Shown in pieces: positions 52,201-60,859 of a stretch of DNA of 64,000 nt. Position numbers and translations under genes: made by a program. Each line of letters opens with the position of its first letter. Within the stretch, counting starts at the first letter, position 1. Origin of the DNA: an uncultured Alphaproteobacteria bacterium (GTDB lineage: Bacteria > Pseudomonadota > Alphaproteobacteria > Rs-D84); NCBI GenBank assembly GCA_934276735.1, contig CAKQTG010000002.1, positions 62,001 to 126,000 on the forward strand, in the 5' to 3' direction. The notes below the pieces were generated by a model. That model saw only the letters and a list, made by a program, of their open reading frames with translations, ran no database searches and was not told where the DNA came from.

Positions 52201-55200
52201 CACAACGCATAGACCGTGATGGCAGCCTGCCGTCCAACACGACGTTCACTGCAAATACAACATTGTATGCACAATACAGTGCGTGCGCGGCATGCACCAA
52301 GGGCAATGGTGTTGCGTCATGCAGCCTGGCGGTCGAGAATAACACATGCACGTATTCAGCAACATGCAGCCCGTCTTATAAAAATCCGACATGCACCAGT
52401 GATGGCAAATGCTCTTGCACTGGGAATACGTTCTATATCAAATATAATGCTGGTGGCGGCAGTGGCAACGCACCAACATCCCCGACGGTGTGCACGCATG
52501 GAGCTAGCAACTGCTGGGCACCAGCGAATACATATACGCGCACAGGCTATACATTTTCGGAATGGAGTGATGGCGATCAACCAGTTCCTGTCAACCAGGA
52601 CCTTAGCATATGGTATGGCAAGACGGATGGCGAAACAATCACGCTGACAGCGATGTGGAGGGCGAAATCTGTGACGTGTGACGCGGGTAAGTATTTGCCA
52701 AGTGGCGCACTGACATGTTCAACGTGCGAAAAGGGATATTATTGTGCGGGCGGAACATATTCGTTCAACACCAGCACAACCCAGGGCCGCACGGCATGCA
52801 CAGCTGGGACGTATAATCCAAATACGGGATCCAGCGTGGCGTCGGCATGTGTTCCGGCATCGGCGGGTTACTATGTCCCATCAGCGGGCGCATCGTCACA
52901 AACAGCGTGCACGGGTGCAACATATACCGATACCACCGGCGCAACATCGTGCACAGACTGTCCGGCGGTTAACGCCAGCGATACGCCAGGTGGCACGGGG
53001 TCGTATGGTTACTATAACCTGGTTGATAACACGTCTGTGCATTCCAAAAAGGACGGATGTTCGGCGGTATTTAACGGATTGGATTTAAATCACGGTCATG
53101 TTGGTAATTATAGATGTTATTGGGACACAACATCAGGAATGTATGATTATCACTGTATGGTTGCGTTTCGTGAGCTGTCTTGTGACGCGGGATATTTCTC
53201 TAGTCGCTATTCCAGTGCATCTACGCCTGATACCGAGGTTGGGTTTGGTAAACCGGATCACAGTCAAGGTAGTCGCGAGGAATTAATTGCAACATGCCGT
53301 GATGCCGAAAATGGATATTATTCGCCGGCTGGGGATGTTCTGCGCTACCAGTGCCCAGCGGGATACCGCGATGGTGTTGCCGGTGCCACCGAGGCAGACT
53401 GTAAAATGAACGTTGCAGGTGGTAAATATATTGCAACGGCCAACAGTGCAACCCCAACATCGTGCGCGGCCGGAACGTTCAAAGCAGCCCACGTTGTTGC
53501 ATACGGCGGTACATCATCGTGCAGTGCGTGTACTGGACGGACACAATACAGTTTGGCTGGCGCGTCCGAGTGCAGCCCTGTATCAACGGGCTATTACACG
53601 ACGGGTTGCAACGCCAGCGATAACAACTGTACCAATCAGAAACAGTGCACCGGTGCAACGTATTGTGCGTCTGGTGTCCAGAATAACTGCCCGGCCCAGA
53701 CGTCGGGTTGGACACGTAACGGTGGCACTGGATGGACGGCGGTAACCCAGTGTAACCAGACCAAGACAGGTGCAGCGATTAGCAGTTACTGTGCCGGTGG
53801 TGTATTGAAACAAAACGCAACCAGTGCAACAGCCTGGGGCCCAACAACAATCGCAGAGGCGCTGACAGCAAAGCAGGGTTCTATCGTAAATGGTCAGACG
53901 TGTACCCAATGTGGCGCCGGAACATACAGTATCGGGGACGTTGCTACAGAATGTGCGGCGTGCCCAGCAGGTGATGCGGGGTGGACTGTGACATCCCCAG
54001 TTGGCAGTGCAGCGTTTTATGAGTGCTATGAAACTCGAACACCACAAAATTGCGCCAGTGGAACAGTCAGACGTAATGCAATATATATATCAAGCACAAG
54101 CGGTTCGTTGTATGACACCGAAGAAATTCTGGTCACACAGTTAGAGTCCAAGGCCGGATATATCGTCAGTGGGACAACATGTGCAATTTGCACCGGTGCG
54201 ACGTATTCGGCGGGCGGCACGGCAACATCGTGCACAACGTGCCCCTCAATCTATACATCGGACAAGACAGATGGCAAGACCAAGGATTCCCAGTGCAAGG
54301 TAACGACAACGGCGGGTCAGTATATTGCCGCGGCGGGCGACAGCACGCAAACCAAGTGCCCGGTCAAGCATTATTGCCCATCGGCATCGGTGGCGTATGG
54401 CACAGCTAATTCGCCAACCGCATGTCCGGCGGCGGATTCAACAACTGAACGCACAACGTATCCGGCGGATTACTTGAACCCGACACGCACCAGTTTCACG
54501 CAACAGGGTTGGTCCAGTGGTCTGGGCAAGATAACGTCGTGCAGTGCGAATTATGGCTTTACGAACGAGGCCGGTCACTTTACCGTCGAAAGCGTATACT
54601 ATAATGCGACAACGGGTAAATACGATACCGGTGGTGGCAAATACTATAGCATGGTGAATCCGGGCTGGTACTTGTTGGACAAGTATTCGGAAACATACTG
54701 TGACAAGCCGTCAAATCGTATGTTGTATCACAACGTCGCGGCGTGCCCAGAAAACCACTATTGCCCGGGCTATACAACAATGCCGCTGTGCAAGGACGGC
54801 GACTACACCGCCGAGAAAGGTAAGAACGCGTGTAGTTCACTGGGAACCGGCGTATATACCAAGAGTCCCGCAAAATCTGGTGCAGAAACGGCGTGTTATC
54901 TGACGACAACGGCAACGAAGTTCGTCAAGACGGCCAAGTCTGCCGAAGAAACTTGTACTGCCGGTGGATATTGCCCAGGCGGGGTCAAGGTAAATTGGAA
55001 CTCAACGGGTGGCCGCACGGCGTGCACCGCTGGAACGTATAATCCAAATACGGGATCCAGTGCGGCGTCGGCGTGTGTTCCGGCATCGGCGGGTTACTAT
55101 GTCCCATCGGCCGGCGCGTCGTCGCAAACGGCATGCACGGGTGCAACATACACCGAAACCACGGGTGCAACAGTGTGCACAGATTGTCCGACGGTTGATG

Positions 55201-57203
55201 CCAGCGTAACGCCGGGTGGCACGGGATCATATGGCTACTGGAATCTGGTTGATAACACGTCCGTGCATTCCAAGAAAGACGGATGTGTGGCGTTCTTTAA
55301 CGGGCTGGATTTGGAACACGGTTACGTCAATAATTACAGATGCTATTGGAATGTAAATTCGGAAACATATGATTATTACTGCACGGTTGCGCGGGGCGAG
55401 ATGTCTTGTGACGCGGGGTATTTCACCGGTCGCTATGGCAGCACATCTACCGATACGACCGAGGTTGGCTTTGGTGACCTGATCGACCGCATGCAAGGTG
55501 GCCGCGCAGAGTTGACCCAAACGTGCCGTGATGTCGAAAATGGATATTATTCCCCGGACGGAGACGTGTTGCGCCACCAGTGCCCAACAAATTATGGACA
55601 CAGTGCGTCGCCACGCAGCAGCCAGGATAACTGTTATCTGACCACGACGGCGGGCAATTATGTAAAGACTGCTGGCGCGGGGCAGACACAGTGCGAGGCG
55701 GGATACTATTGTCCGGGTAATACAAATGTGTATTACAGTGGCACAACCCCAACAACGGGTGGGCGTAATGCGGCGGCGGCGGGCTACTTTGTGGCGGCGG
55801 CGGGCGCGTCCCAGCAGGTCGCATGTGCAGTCGGCTCTTATACCGCAACCACGGCTCAGACCGCATGTATTGCGTGTGGCTCTGGCACGGGTATTGATGA
55901 ACACTGGGGGATGACAACCACTGGTGTTGGCCAGACCAGCTGTAACGCCGAATGTCCGGATACAGAAAACGGTATCAAGGGCTGGCGAAACCCGGTTTGG
56001 AACAAAAATAACACTGTGACCAACCTGTGTGTGCCGAATTCATGTGTGGGTGATCACTATCTGGATACCGACACGAATACATGTCCACGTTGCGACAGTT
56101 TCGCAAACGGTCTGTATCCGCACAGCCCAAGCAATGGCACAACCGGTGGCAAGGAGGCGTGTTTTGCACGGCGTTCAGACCTGAATGGGTATCATATCGC
56201 CAATGATTACAACGAAGTGGCAACGGCATGTCAGCCTGGGTCATACTCTTACTATGTGTATGACGAAAATAGTGGTGGTTCGGTTGTGCACTATGGCGAA
56301 AGCTATAATTGCACCAAGTGCGGCGGGAACACTTATTCGGACAAGGAAGCGGCAACAGAATGCACACCATGTCTGGATAATTACGTAATCACGTCGGGTG
56401 CTTCACATAATTCGGCGTCGCTGTGTGAGCTGGCGTGTCCGGGTGGTTCGTATGTCCCGTATGCAAACAGCACAACATGCGCCAATGTGGGTGTGGGATA
56501 TTACGCCGGGGCGAACACAACGTCACAAGGGGAAGTTGGTAGACGCTATGCATGCCCGGCTGGAATGACGACAATTGGTTATGGCCTGGGCGCGGACGAG
56601 GCTGGTGACTGTGGACGTATCCTGCATGTGGGTGATAACAAGTTGTACCTGCGCAGCGGTAAAAAGACCACGCCGTCACTGAATGTCCTGGTGGATGGCA
56701 CAAAGTTCTATGGCAATATGTCAACAGCAGACAAGACGTTGACCAGTGGTGTAGACGAGTCGTTGCGTATCAAGAATGGCAACACAACGTATTCGGTTTA
56801 TGATGATATGGTTGATTACAAACCGTCATCGGGTTCCGCAACAAAACTGGATCCGACCATTAATTCAACCCGTATCGTGCCGGCGAACATCAGTGCGTCT
56901 GCGGGTGTGACGAATTGGTCCGCAGTATTCAGCTATGGCACGTTGAGTGGGATATCCGCGTGTACCGCGAACGCAGGAAACAAGTTTGAGGTTGATGAAA
57001 CCAAAAATTTTGCAGCTGGTGGCAGTGGAACCAGCTGCTGGTGCAAAATGACGTCGCCTGCAACATCTGGATGGACGTACATCACCGGTTTAGGTACCAC
57101 GTGTAACAACAAATGTGCGTATATCTGTGCCCAAAATATTGGTTCAAACAGAAACGCACCAACCACACGAACAAACATGTTCAGCAGCGCGGGCGTGTTA
57201 TAA
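49284..57203 (+). CDS. Giant secreted cysteine-rich repeat protein
   Basis: About 2639 aa. Start at 49284 (GGGAAG 5 bases upstream); the frame runs open further back through rnpB but without meaning. Signal peptide MSRILRVFAFVVGVFYAGNV-LA. Two repeat kinds alternate. (1) InlB/Listeria-Bacteroides-type beta repeats ending T-x-Y-A-x-W, at about residues 92-165, 438-530, 550-645, 913-1002 and 1050-1133. (2) Many Cys-rich units like CxxCPAGTYxxxxG-SxxxxxC and GYYVPSAGASSQTACTG, resembling GCC2/GCC3-type modules. Residues ~1169-1356 are duplicated at ~1911-2096. A Cys-poor domain (about 2450-2570, HVGDNKLYLRSGKKTTPSLN) precedes the end. No LPXTG, barrel or Type I signal, so how it leaves the periplasm is unclear. 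Surface or adhesive role is inferred. Confidence 0.85.
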   Translation: MSRILRVFAFVVGVFYAGNVLAEGYTCPTYKQYTSCASGYYMTASASSTVHNGTSAVGNACRPCSVMGQYNGVDKYTCVGGTAAPLHKMVTVSYNLNNGTIRSGSEFENRITCELGEPCNLNKGTESNFYRAGYRLVGWSTSSSATSGSFSMTFTAKTTVYAVWSKCASGSYKGTSTSETPAAACTAMSYGYYGTGCDSNQSACTGQAQCTGTTYCEDHIKQECPDPNDTTHQRETFPTAYKGAKFSSAGVMSANGRGVASECQALIWYDPDPNATGQRVGLYEYVRLDDATMRYQGTVDAWAYDAVGPGYYLYNKGGCGAYAYYKSVAVCPVGAACPGKSKVSCSSSNESTVHTETFGLNVCTGGKTTAMTGATTCSATCSNATGANTWTTPTWSSSTKQIWNKCAINTCSTGYTRGGSASSTATSSYTCNANCNKVTLVGTYNGGSGSDLVVYKKTGSTTWYSNSTCTTAITKVSGILPIKQNALYAGHYNTSAASGGTRCVTGTGELVASGSCNVNGDLRLYPQFICDGKYAGSGQYTSGTCTGTVYTITLRNYNDTAPHSTIYEKYNTGWYSNSTATTVLSKASVPTRTGYTFRGFYTAKQPDLTASGGTGTRRITADGTLPTPTTFDNATSLYAAWATNCVQPSNGKCTLTINNDGTATYTTTCNAGYYLSGAGTYKPTCTPCGAGTYSAGGTATSCTTCPGEYTHSDGARSSINNCYLITTAGKYVATAGAGQVTCDDTTTFYYPGETKVYYGKTGGAEPLNAGEWNAVNVGGTCADKEYCPAGTWGDVSGYCEPIPAGYYPEVSGCYTTDDDGNGIGCWGYEPCSDLPGVSVTGGTYTSVAQSKNNKACKYTAPAKTIAGCATVTSNTVTYTGSEWPTSTYTVTPSAGYVASNNDTDSATCSPGIWTITLNATTNGGTGGTSVIYEKYNTGFYSDAGATSLISTITVPTKMNSVFNGYYTAATGGTQRIDRDGSLPSNTTFTANTTLYAQYSACAACTKGNGVASCSLAVENNTCTYSATCSPSYKNPTCTSDGKCSCTGNTFYIKYNAGGGSGNAPTSPTVCTHGASNCWAPANTYTRTGYTFSEWSDGDQPVPVNQDLSIWYGKTDGETITLTAMWRAKSVTCDAGKYLPSGALTCSTCEKGYYCAGGTYSFNTSTTQGRTACTAGTYNPNTGSSVASACVPASAGYYVPSAGASSQTACTGATYTDTTGATSCTDCPAVNASDTPGGTGSYGYYNLVDNTSVHSKKDGCSAVFNGLDLNHGHVGNYRCYWDTTSGMYDYHCMVAFRELSCDAGYFSSRYSSASTPDTEVGFGKPDHSQGSREELIATCRDAENGYYSPAGDVLRYQCPAGYRDGVAGATEADCKMNVAGGKYIATANSATPTSCAAGTFKAAHVVAYGGTSSCSACTGRTQYSLAGASECSPVSTGYYTTGCNASDNNCTNQKQCTGATYCASGVQNNCPAQTSGWTRNGGTGWTAVTQCNQTKTGAAISSYCAGGVLKQNATSATAWGPTTIAEALTAKQGSIVNGQTCTQCGAGTYSIGDVATECAACPAGDAGWTVTSPVGSAAFYECYETRTPQNCASGTVRRNAIYISSTSGSLYDTEEILVTQLESKAGYIVSGTTCAICTGATYSAGGTATSCTTCPSIYTSDKTDGKTKDSQCKVTTTAGQYIAAAGDSTQTKCPVKHYCPSASVAYGTANSPTACPAADSTTERTTYPADYLNPTRTSFTQQGWSSGLGKITSCSANYGFTNEAGHFTVESVYYNATTGKYDTGGGKYYSMVNPGWYLLDKYSETYCDKPSNRMLYHNVAACPENHYCPGYTTMPLCKDGDYTAEKGKNACSSLGTGVYTKSPAKSGAETACYLTTTATKFVKTAKSAEETCTAGGYCPGGVKVNWNSTGGRTACTAGTYNPNTGSSAASACVPASAGYYVPSAGASSQTACTGATYTETTGATVCTDCPTVDASVTPGGTGSYGYWNLVDNTSVHSKKDGCVAFFNGLDLEHGYVNNYRCYWNVNSETYDYYCTVARGEMSCDAGYFTGRYGSTSTDTTEVGFGDLIDRMQGGRAELTQTCRDVENGYYSPDGDVLRHQCPTNYGHSASPRSSQDNCYLTTTAGNYVKTAGAGQTQCEAGYYCPGNTNVYYSGTTPTTGGRNAAAAGYFVAAAGASQQVACAVGSYTATTAQTACIACGSGTGIDEHWGMTTTGVGQTSCNAECPDTENGIKGWRNPVWNKNNTVTNLCVPNSCVGDHYLDTDTNTCPRCDSFANGLYPHSPSNGTTGGKEACFARRSDLNGYHIANDYNEVATACQPGSYSYYVYDENSGGSVVHYGESYNCTKCGGNTYSDKEAATECTPCLDNYVITSGASHNSASLCELACPGGSYVPYANSTTCANVGVGYYAGANTTSQGEVGRRYACPAGMTTIGYGLGADEAGDCGRILHVGDNKLYLRSGKKTTPSLNVLVDGTKFYGNMSTADKTLTSGVDESLRIKNGNTTYSVYDDMVDYKPSSGSATKLDPTINSTRIVPANISASAGVTNWSAVFSYGTLSGISACTANAGNKFEVDETKNFAAGGSGTSCWCKMTSPATSGWTYITGLGTTCNNKCAYICAQNIGSNRNAPTTRTNMFSSAGVL

Positions 57204-57230
57204 AAAATCGGGGTTCACCCCCGATTTTTT
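57202..57230 (+). terminator. Terminator after the giant gene
   Basis: ATCGGGG/CCCCGAT stem with A and T runs. Confidence 0.8.
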
Positions 57231-57252
57231 GTTGTCCCTGCGGGGACCAAAT

Positions 57253-57282
57253 TGTCATTCCTGCGCAGGCAGGAATAGGGTC
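57253..57282. repeat. REP-like palindrome, type ATTCCTGC, copy 1
   Basis: ATTCCTGC/GCAGGAAT around GCAG; inverted partner at 57606-57637. Confidence 0.75.
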
Positions 57283-57333
57283 TATGCAGTGCGAGCGAAT
57301 GCGAGCCAACCACAGAACGTTGCGGGCTCTCAA

Positions 57334-57376
57334 GACCACCCCGGCACTCCGTGCCACCCCTCCACCGGATGGGAAC
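57334..57376. repeat. Diverged copy of the ~64-bp intergenic repeat
   Basis: CACCCCGGCACTCCGTGCCA then CCCCTCCACCGGATGGGAAC: same two-hairpin plan as 48653-48716 with changed stems. Confidence 0.5.
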
Positions 57377-57452
57377 TTTAGTCCGCAACGAGAACGTAAC
57401 AAGTTCTCCTCCTGTGGAGGAGTGCCGCGTAGCGGGGGGGCTGCGGGGCAAT

Positions 57453-57480
57453 AGATACCGGCCTGCGCCGGTATGACGAG
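57453..57480. repeat. REP-like palindrome, type ATACCGGC, copy 1
   Basis: ATACCGGC/GCCGGTAT around CTGC, followed by GACGAG. Second copy at 57673-57700. Confidence 0.75.
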
Positions 57481-57605
57481 TGGTGTGTGGGTTGTTTTTC
57501 TACTATGTGTTGCCTGCAGGACCCGAGCGTCGGGGTGACGACAGTTGTGTGATTGAACGCTGTTTTTGCTGAGTATTATACAACAGTGAACAGGAGTAAT
57601 TTTAG

Positions 57606-57637
57606 AGGCCCTATTCCTGCCTACGCAGGAATGACAA
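57606..57637. repeat. REP-like palindrome, type ATTCCTGC, inverted copy
   Basis: ATTCCTGC/GCAGGAAT around CTAC; reverse complement matches 57253-57282 through the flanks TGTCATT and AATAGGG. Confidence 0.75.
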
Positions 57638-57672
57638 GTAATAGATTATGGGACAAACTACGAAAAAAAAGT

Positions 57673-57700
57673 CGTCATACCGGCCTGCGCCGGTATGACG
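57673..57700. repeat. REP-like palindrome, type ATACCGGC, copy 2
   Basis: CGTCATACCGGC pairs with GCCGGTATGACG, a longer stem than copy 1. Confidence 0.75.
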
Positions 57701-57713
57701 GAATTAACACATT

Positions 57714-57778
57714 GCTCTCTGCTCTCTTTATGTTGCCGACACCCCGCCCTGCGGGCACCCCTCTGGCCAGAGGGGAAC
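57714..57778. repeat. Dispersed ~64-bp intergenic repeat, copy B
   Basis: Matches 48653-48716 almost base for base, apart from a short variable piece after CTCTCTT. The 57231-57792 spacer holds no gene, only these repeats. Confidence 0.75.
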
Positions 57779-57792
57779 TAAAAAGCAGTGTC

Positions 57793-58002
57793 CTATTCCC
57801 CGGCGTGGCGTGCGGCGGACAATGCTGTGCGCAGGGATTGCGACGCAATCTGGCGAATTTTTGGCGCAAATGTTCGCATATTCATCGCGTCGGCAACACT
57901 GTCGGCAAAAATCTGGGCAATGTATTCAATTTGCGTCGGGGCGACGATAAAAACCTCGCTGCTGATATCTGATTGTTTTAACTGGTGAATTGGTTCGCGC
58001 AT
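57793..58002 (-). CDS. Small protein of 69 aa, unknown
   Basis: AGGGGG lies 5-6 bases before the ATG at 58002. The product is soluble, Ala/Ile rich and slightly basic at the end (PKIRQIASQSLRTALSAARH), with no Cys, unlike its neighbours. No family known. It ends inside the repeat-laden spacer. Ribosome site and protein-like composition support it; the upstream region is shared with the divergent secA promoter. Confidence 0.55.
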   Translation of the reverse strand: MREPIHQLKQSDISSEVFIVAPTQIEYIAQIFADSVADAMNMRTFAPKIRQIASQSLRTALSAARHAGE

Positions 58003-58087
58003 TGTTGCCCCCTGCTCTTGATATTATGGGAAAATATCCCTGTGACCACTTGTTTGTTTCGTTATCTGCATTATATCATAAAGTATC

Positions 58088-58116
58088 TTGACCGCAAGGT
58101 GCAAAATTGCTATAAA
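58088..58116 (+). promoter_or_regulatory. secA promoter
   Basis: TTGACC (58088-58093), 17-base spacer, TATAAA (58111-58116), 27 bases before the ATG. Confidence 0.7.
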
Positions 58117-58142
58117 TCTGGGGAAAAAGACAAGGAAAAGTT

Positions 58143-60758
58143 ATGTTAAAAAATATTATTTCAAAAGTATTGGGGTCGGCAAATGACCGCTTGGTAAAAT
58201 CATACGATAAAACGGTGTCGCTGATAAATGATTTAGAACCGAAATATCACGCGATGACCGATGACCAATTGCGCGAACAAACACAGAAATTGCGGGCACG
58301 CCTGCAATCGGGCGAAAAGGAAAAAAACGTGTTGCCAGATGCGTTTGCCCTGGTGCGCGAGGCGTCGGTCCGCACAATCGGCCTGCGGCACTTTAATGTC
58401 CAGATGATTGGTGGTATGGTTTTGACCGGTGGTCAAATTGCCGAAATGAAAACCGGTGAAGGTAAAACGTTGGTTGCGACGTTGGCATTGTTCCTGAAGG
58501 CTTTGCATGGTCGCGGTGCGCACCTGATTACGGTCAACGATTATTTGGCGTCGCGTGACGCCAACTGGATGGGCCAGGTTTATCGTTTCTTGGGTCTGAC
58601 AATCGGAATAATCCAGCACGATATGACCGACGACGAACGTCGTGCGGCGTATGCGTGCGATATCACATATGTGACCAATTCTGAATTGGGTTTTGATTAT
58701 CTGCGCGATAATATGAAATTTTCCAAGGCACAACAGGTTTTGCGTCCGCTGTATTTCGCCATCGTTGACGAAGTAGACAGTATCTTGATTGACGAGGCGC
58801 GCACCCCGCTGATTATTTCGGGACCGTCTGAAGACACCAGCGAACTGTATGCCCAGGTTGACGCAGTTGTTGCGCAATTGTCGCCGTCTGATTTCAAGAA
58901 AGATGAAAAAGACCGCCATGTTACACTGACCGAAACCGGCGTTGATACAATCACGCGTTTGTTAAAGGATGCGGGGCTGTTGGCGGGTGATAATCTGTAT
59001 GCGTCGGAAAATGCGGCGGTTGTTATGCATGTGCAACAGTCGTTGCTGGCGCACCACCTGTATCAGAAAAACGTGAATTATGTTGTTCGCGATGGCGAGG
59101 TTTTGATTGTCGACGAATTTACCGGTCGTGTGATGACGGGCCGTCGTTTCGGCAAAGGCCTGCACCAGGCGATAGAGGCCAAGGAACATGTAAAGGTTCA
59201 GCCAGAAAATCAGACAGTATCCAGCATTTCATACCAGAATTTGTTCCGCTTGTATGAAACGCTGTCGGGTATGACCGGCACCGCGATGACCGAAGCCGCC
59301 GAGTTTGAAGAAATCTATAAATTGCGTGTTGTATCTATTCCGACAAATCGTCCGGTGGCGCGTATTGATCATCACGACGAAATCTATCGCAACAAGGATG
59401 AAAAATACGACGCGATTATCAAACAGATTCAGGAATGTATGGCGCGCAAACAGCCGGTCTTGGTCGGAACGGTTTCTATTGAAAAGTCCGAAGAATTGGC
59501 GGCAATTGTGCGTAAAAAACTGGGGATAAATCCGGCGGTCTTGAACGCAAAGCACCACGAATCCGAAGCAAAAATCGTATCCCAGGCTGGTGCACCTGGT
59601 GCAGTCACAATCGCAACAAATATGGCGGGTCGTGGGACCGATATTAAACTGGGTGGTAATGCCGAAGATTTGATTGCCGAATTGGACGCCGATGCACCAG
59701 ATTACGAGGCTAAAAAACAAGAAATATACGACCGTATTGAACAGAACAAAAAACTGGTTCTGGATGCGGGCGGTCTGTATGTAATTGGAACAGAACGTCA
59801 CGAATCGCGCCGTATTGATAACCAGTTGCGCGGGCGCAGTGGCCGCCAGGGTGACCCAGGTGATTCTAAATTCTTTTTGGCGTTGGACGACGATTTGATG
59901 CGCATATTCGGCGCGGCGCGCCTGAACGGTATGCTGACAACATTGGGACTGAAACCGGGCGAGGCAATCACCCATCCGTGGATAACCAAGGCGTTGGAAA
60001 AAGCACAAAAGCGCGTAGAGGCACGCTATTTTGAGGCACGTAAAGAATTGCTGAAATACGATGACGTTATGAACGAACAGCGCGGTGTCGTCTATAAACA
60101 GCGCGATGATTTGATGACCAGCGAAGACCTGGCCCCGTTGGCGCGTGAAATGATTGGCGACGTGGTTGAAATCATCTGTGAAAACAATATTCCGGAAAAA
60201 TCACACCCGATGGACTGGAATACGGCGGGTATTCACGACGCAATGTTGCGCACATTTGCGTTGGATATCACCGATATTGAAAAATGGAAAACAGACGAAG
60301 AAATCACCGAACACAAGGCATACGAGGTGTTGCATAATCTGGCCATGCGCCGTTATAACACCCAGGCGGAAAAGTATGGTCCGGAATTGATGCAAATGGC
60401 GTCACGCCAGATGATGCTGGGGGCATTGGACGCGGTTTGGAAACGTCATCTGCAACAGATGGACTATCTGCAGACGGCGATTGGTCTGCGCGGATATGCC
60501 CAGAAAAACCCGCTGTATGAATACAAGCGCGAGGCATTGGAATTGTTCAAGAACACAATCAACAATTTCAAAATTATGTCGGTGTCGTATATATCGCGTA
60601 TGGAATTGACCCGCGCGGATGTTGATGCCACCGAACAGCAGCGTGCCCAGCATGACGCGGCACTGAATCAGGCGTCTGGAATGGACGCGCGTCGTAATGC
60701 ACCCTGCCCGTGTGGGTCTGGATTAAAATACAAACATTGCTGTGGAAAACTGCATTAA
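58143..60758 (+). CDS. secA: Protein translocase ATPase SecA
   Basis: Drives preproteins through SecYEG. 871 aa with Walker A MKTGEGKTLVATLAL, DEVDSILIDEARTPLIISG, the preprotein cross-linking region, NMAGRGTDIKLGGN in the second nucleotide-binding fold, QLRGRSGRQGDPG, and the C-terminal zinc/SecB-binding CPCGSGLKYKHCCGK. AAGGA 6 bases before the ATG. The large exported repertoire of this window depends on it. A terminator follows. Confidence 0.98.
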   Translation: MLKNIISKVLGSANDRLVKSYDKTVSLINDLEPKYHAMTDDQLREQTQKLRARLQSGEKEKNVLPDAFALVREASVRTIGLRHFNVQMIGGMVLTGGQIAEMKTGEGKTLVATLALFLKALHGRGAHLITVNDYLASRDANWMGQVYRFLGLTIGIIQHDMTDDERRAAYACDITYVTNSELGFDYLRDNMKFSKAQQVLRPLYFAIVDEVDSILIDEARTPLIISGPSEDTSELYAQVDAVVAQLSPSDFKKDEKDRHVTLTETGVDTITRLLKDAGLLAGDNLYASENAAVVMHVQQSLLAHHLYQKNVNYVVRDGEVLIVDEFTGRVMTGRRFGKGLHQAIEAKEHVKVQPENQTVSSISYQNLFRLYETLSGMTGTAMTEAAEFEEIYKLRVVSIPTNRPVARIDHHDEIYRNKDEKYDAIIKQIQECMARKQPVLVGTVSIEKSEELAAIVRKKLGINPAVLNAKHHESEAKIVSQAGAPGAVTIATNMAGRGTDIKLGGNAEDLIAELDADAPDYEAKKQEIYDRIEQNKKLVLDAGGLYVIGTERHESRRIDNQLRGRSGRQGDPGDSKFFLALDDDLMRIFGAARLNGMLTTLGLKPGEAITHPWITKALEKAQKRVEARYFEARKELLKYDDVMNEQRGVVYKQRDDLMTSEDLAPLAREMIGDVVEIICENNIPEKSHPMDWNTAGIHDAMLRTFALDITDIEKWKTDEEITEHKAYEVLHNLAMRRYNTQAEKYGPELMQMASRQMMLGALDAVWKRHLQQMDYLQTAIGLRGYAQKNPLYEYKREALELFKNTINNFKIMSVSYISRMELTRADVDATEQQRAQHDAALNQASGMDARRNAPCPCGSGLKYKHCCGKLH

Positions 60759-60784
60759 AAAAACGCCCCAAACGGGGCGTTTTT
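60757..60784 (+). terminator. Terminator after secA
   Basis: ACGCCCC/GGGGCGT with AAAC loop, A run before, T run after. Confidence 0.8.
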
Positions 60785-60823
60785 CGTGTCAACAGAAAAA
60801 TCTGCATTTTGATAAATATCTGG

Positions 60824-60853
60824 TTGCGGGCCGGGGGCAAATTTTGCTATTGT
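60824..60853 (+). promoter_or_regulatory. Possible dnaE promoter, leaderless layout
   Basis: TTGCGG (60824-60829), 18-base spacer, extended -10 TGCTATTGT (TATTGT 60848-60853). The ATG is 7 bases further and lacks a Shine-Dalgarno. Confidence 0.35.
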
Positions 60854-60859
60854 TGCGGC

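Noticed and set aside
52356..55914. Many 60-225 aa minus-strand frames opposite the giant gene
   Set aside because: They mirror its repeat units and have no start signals.
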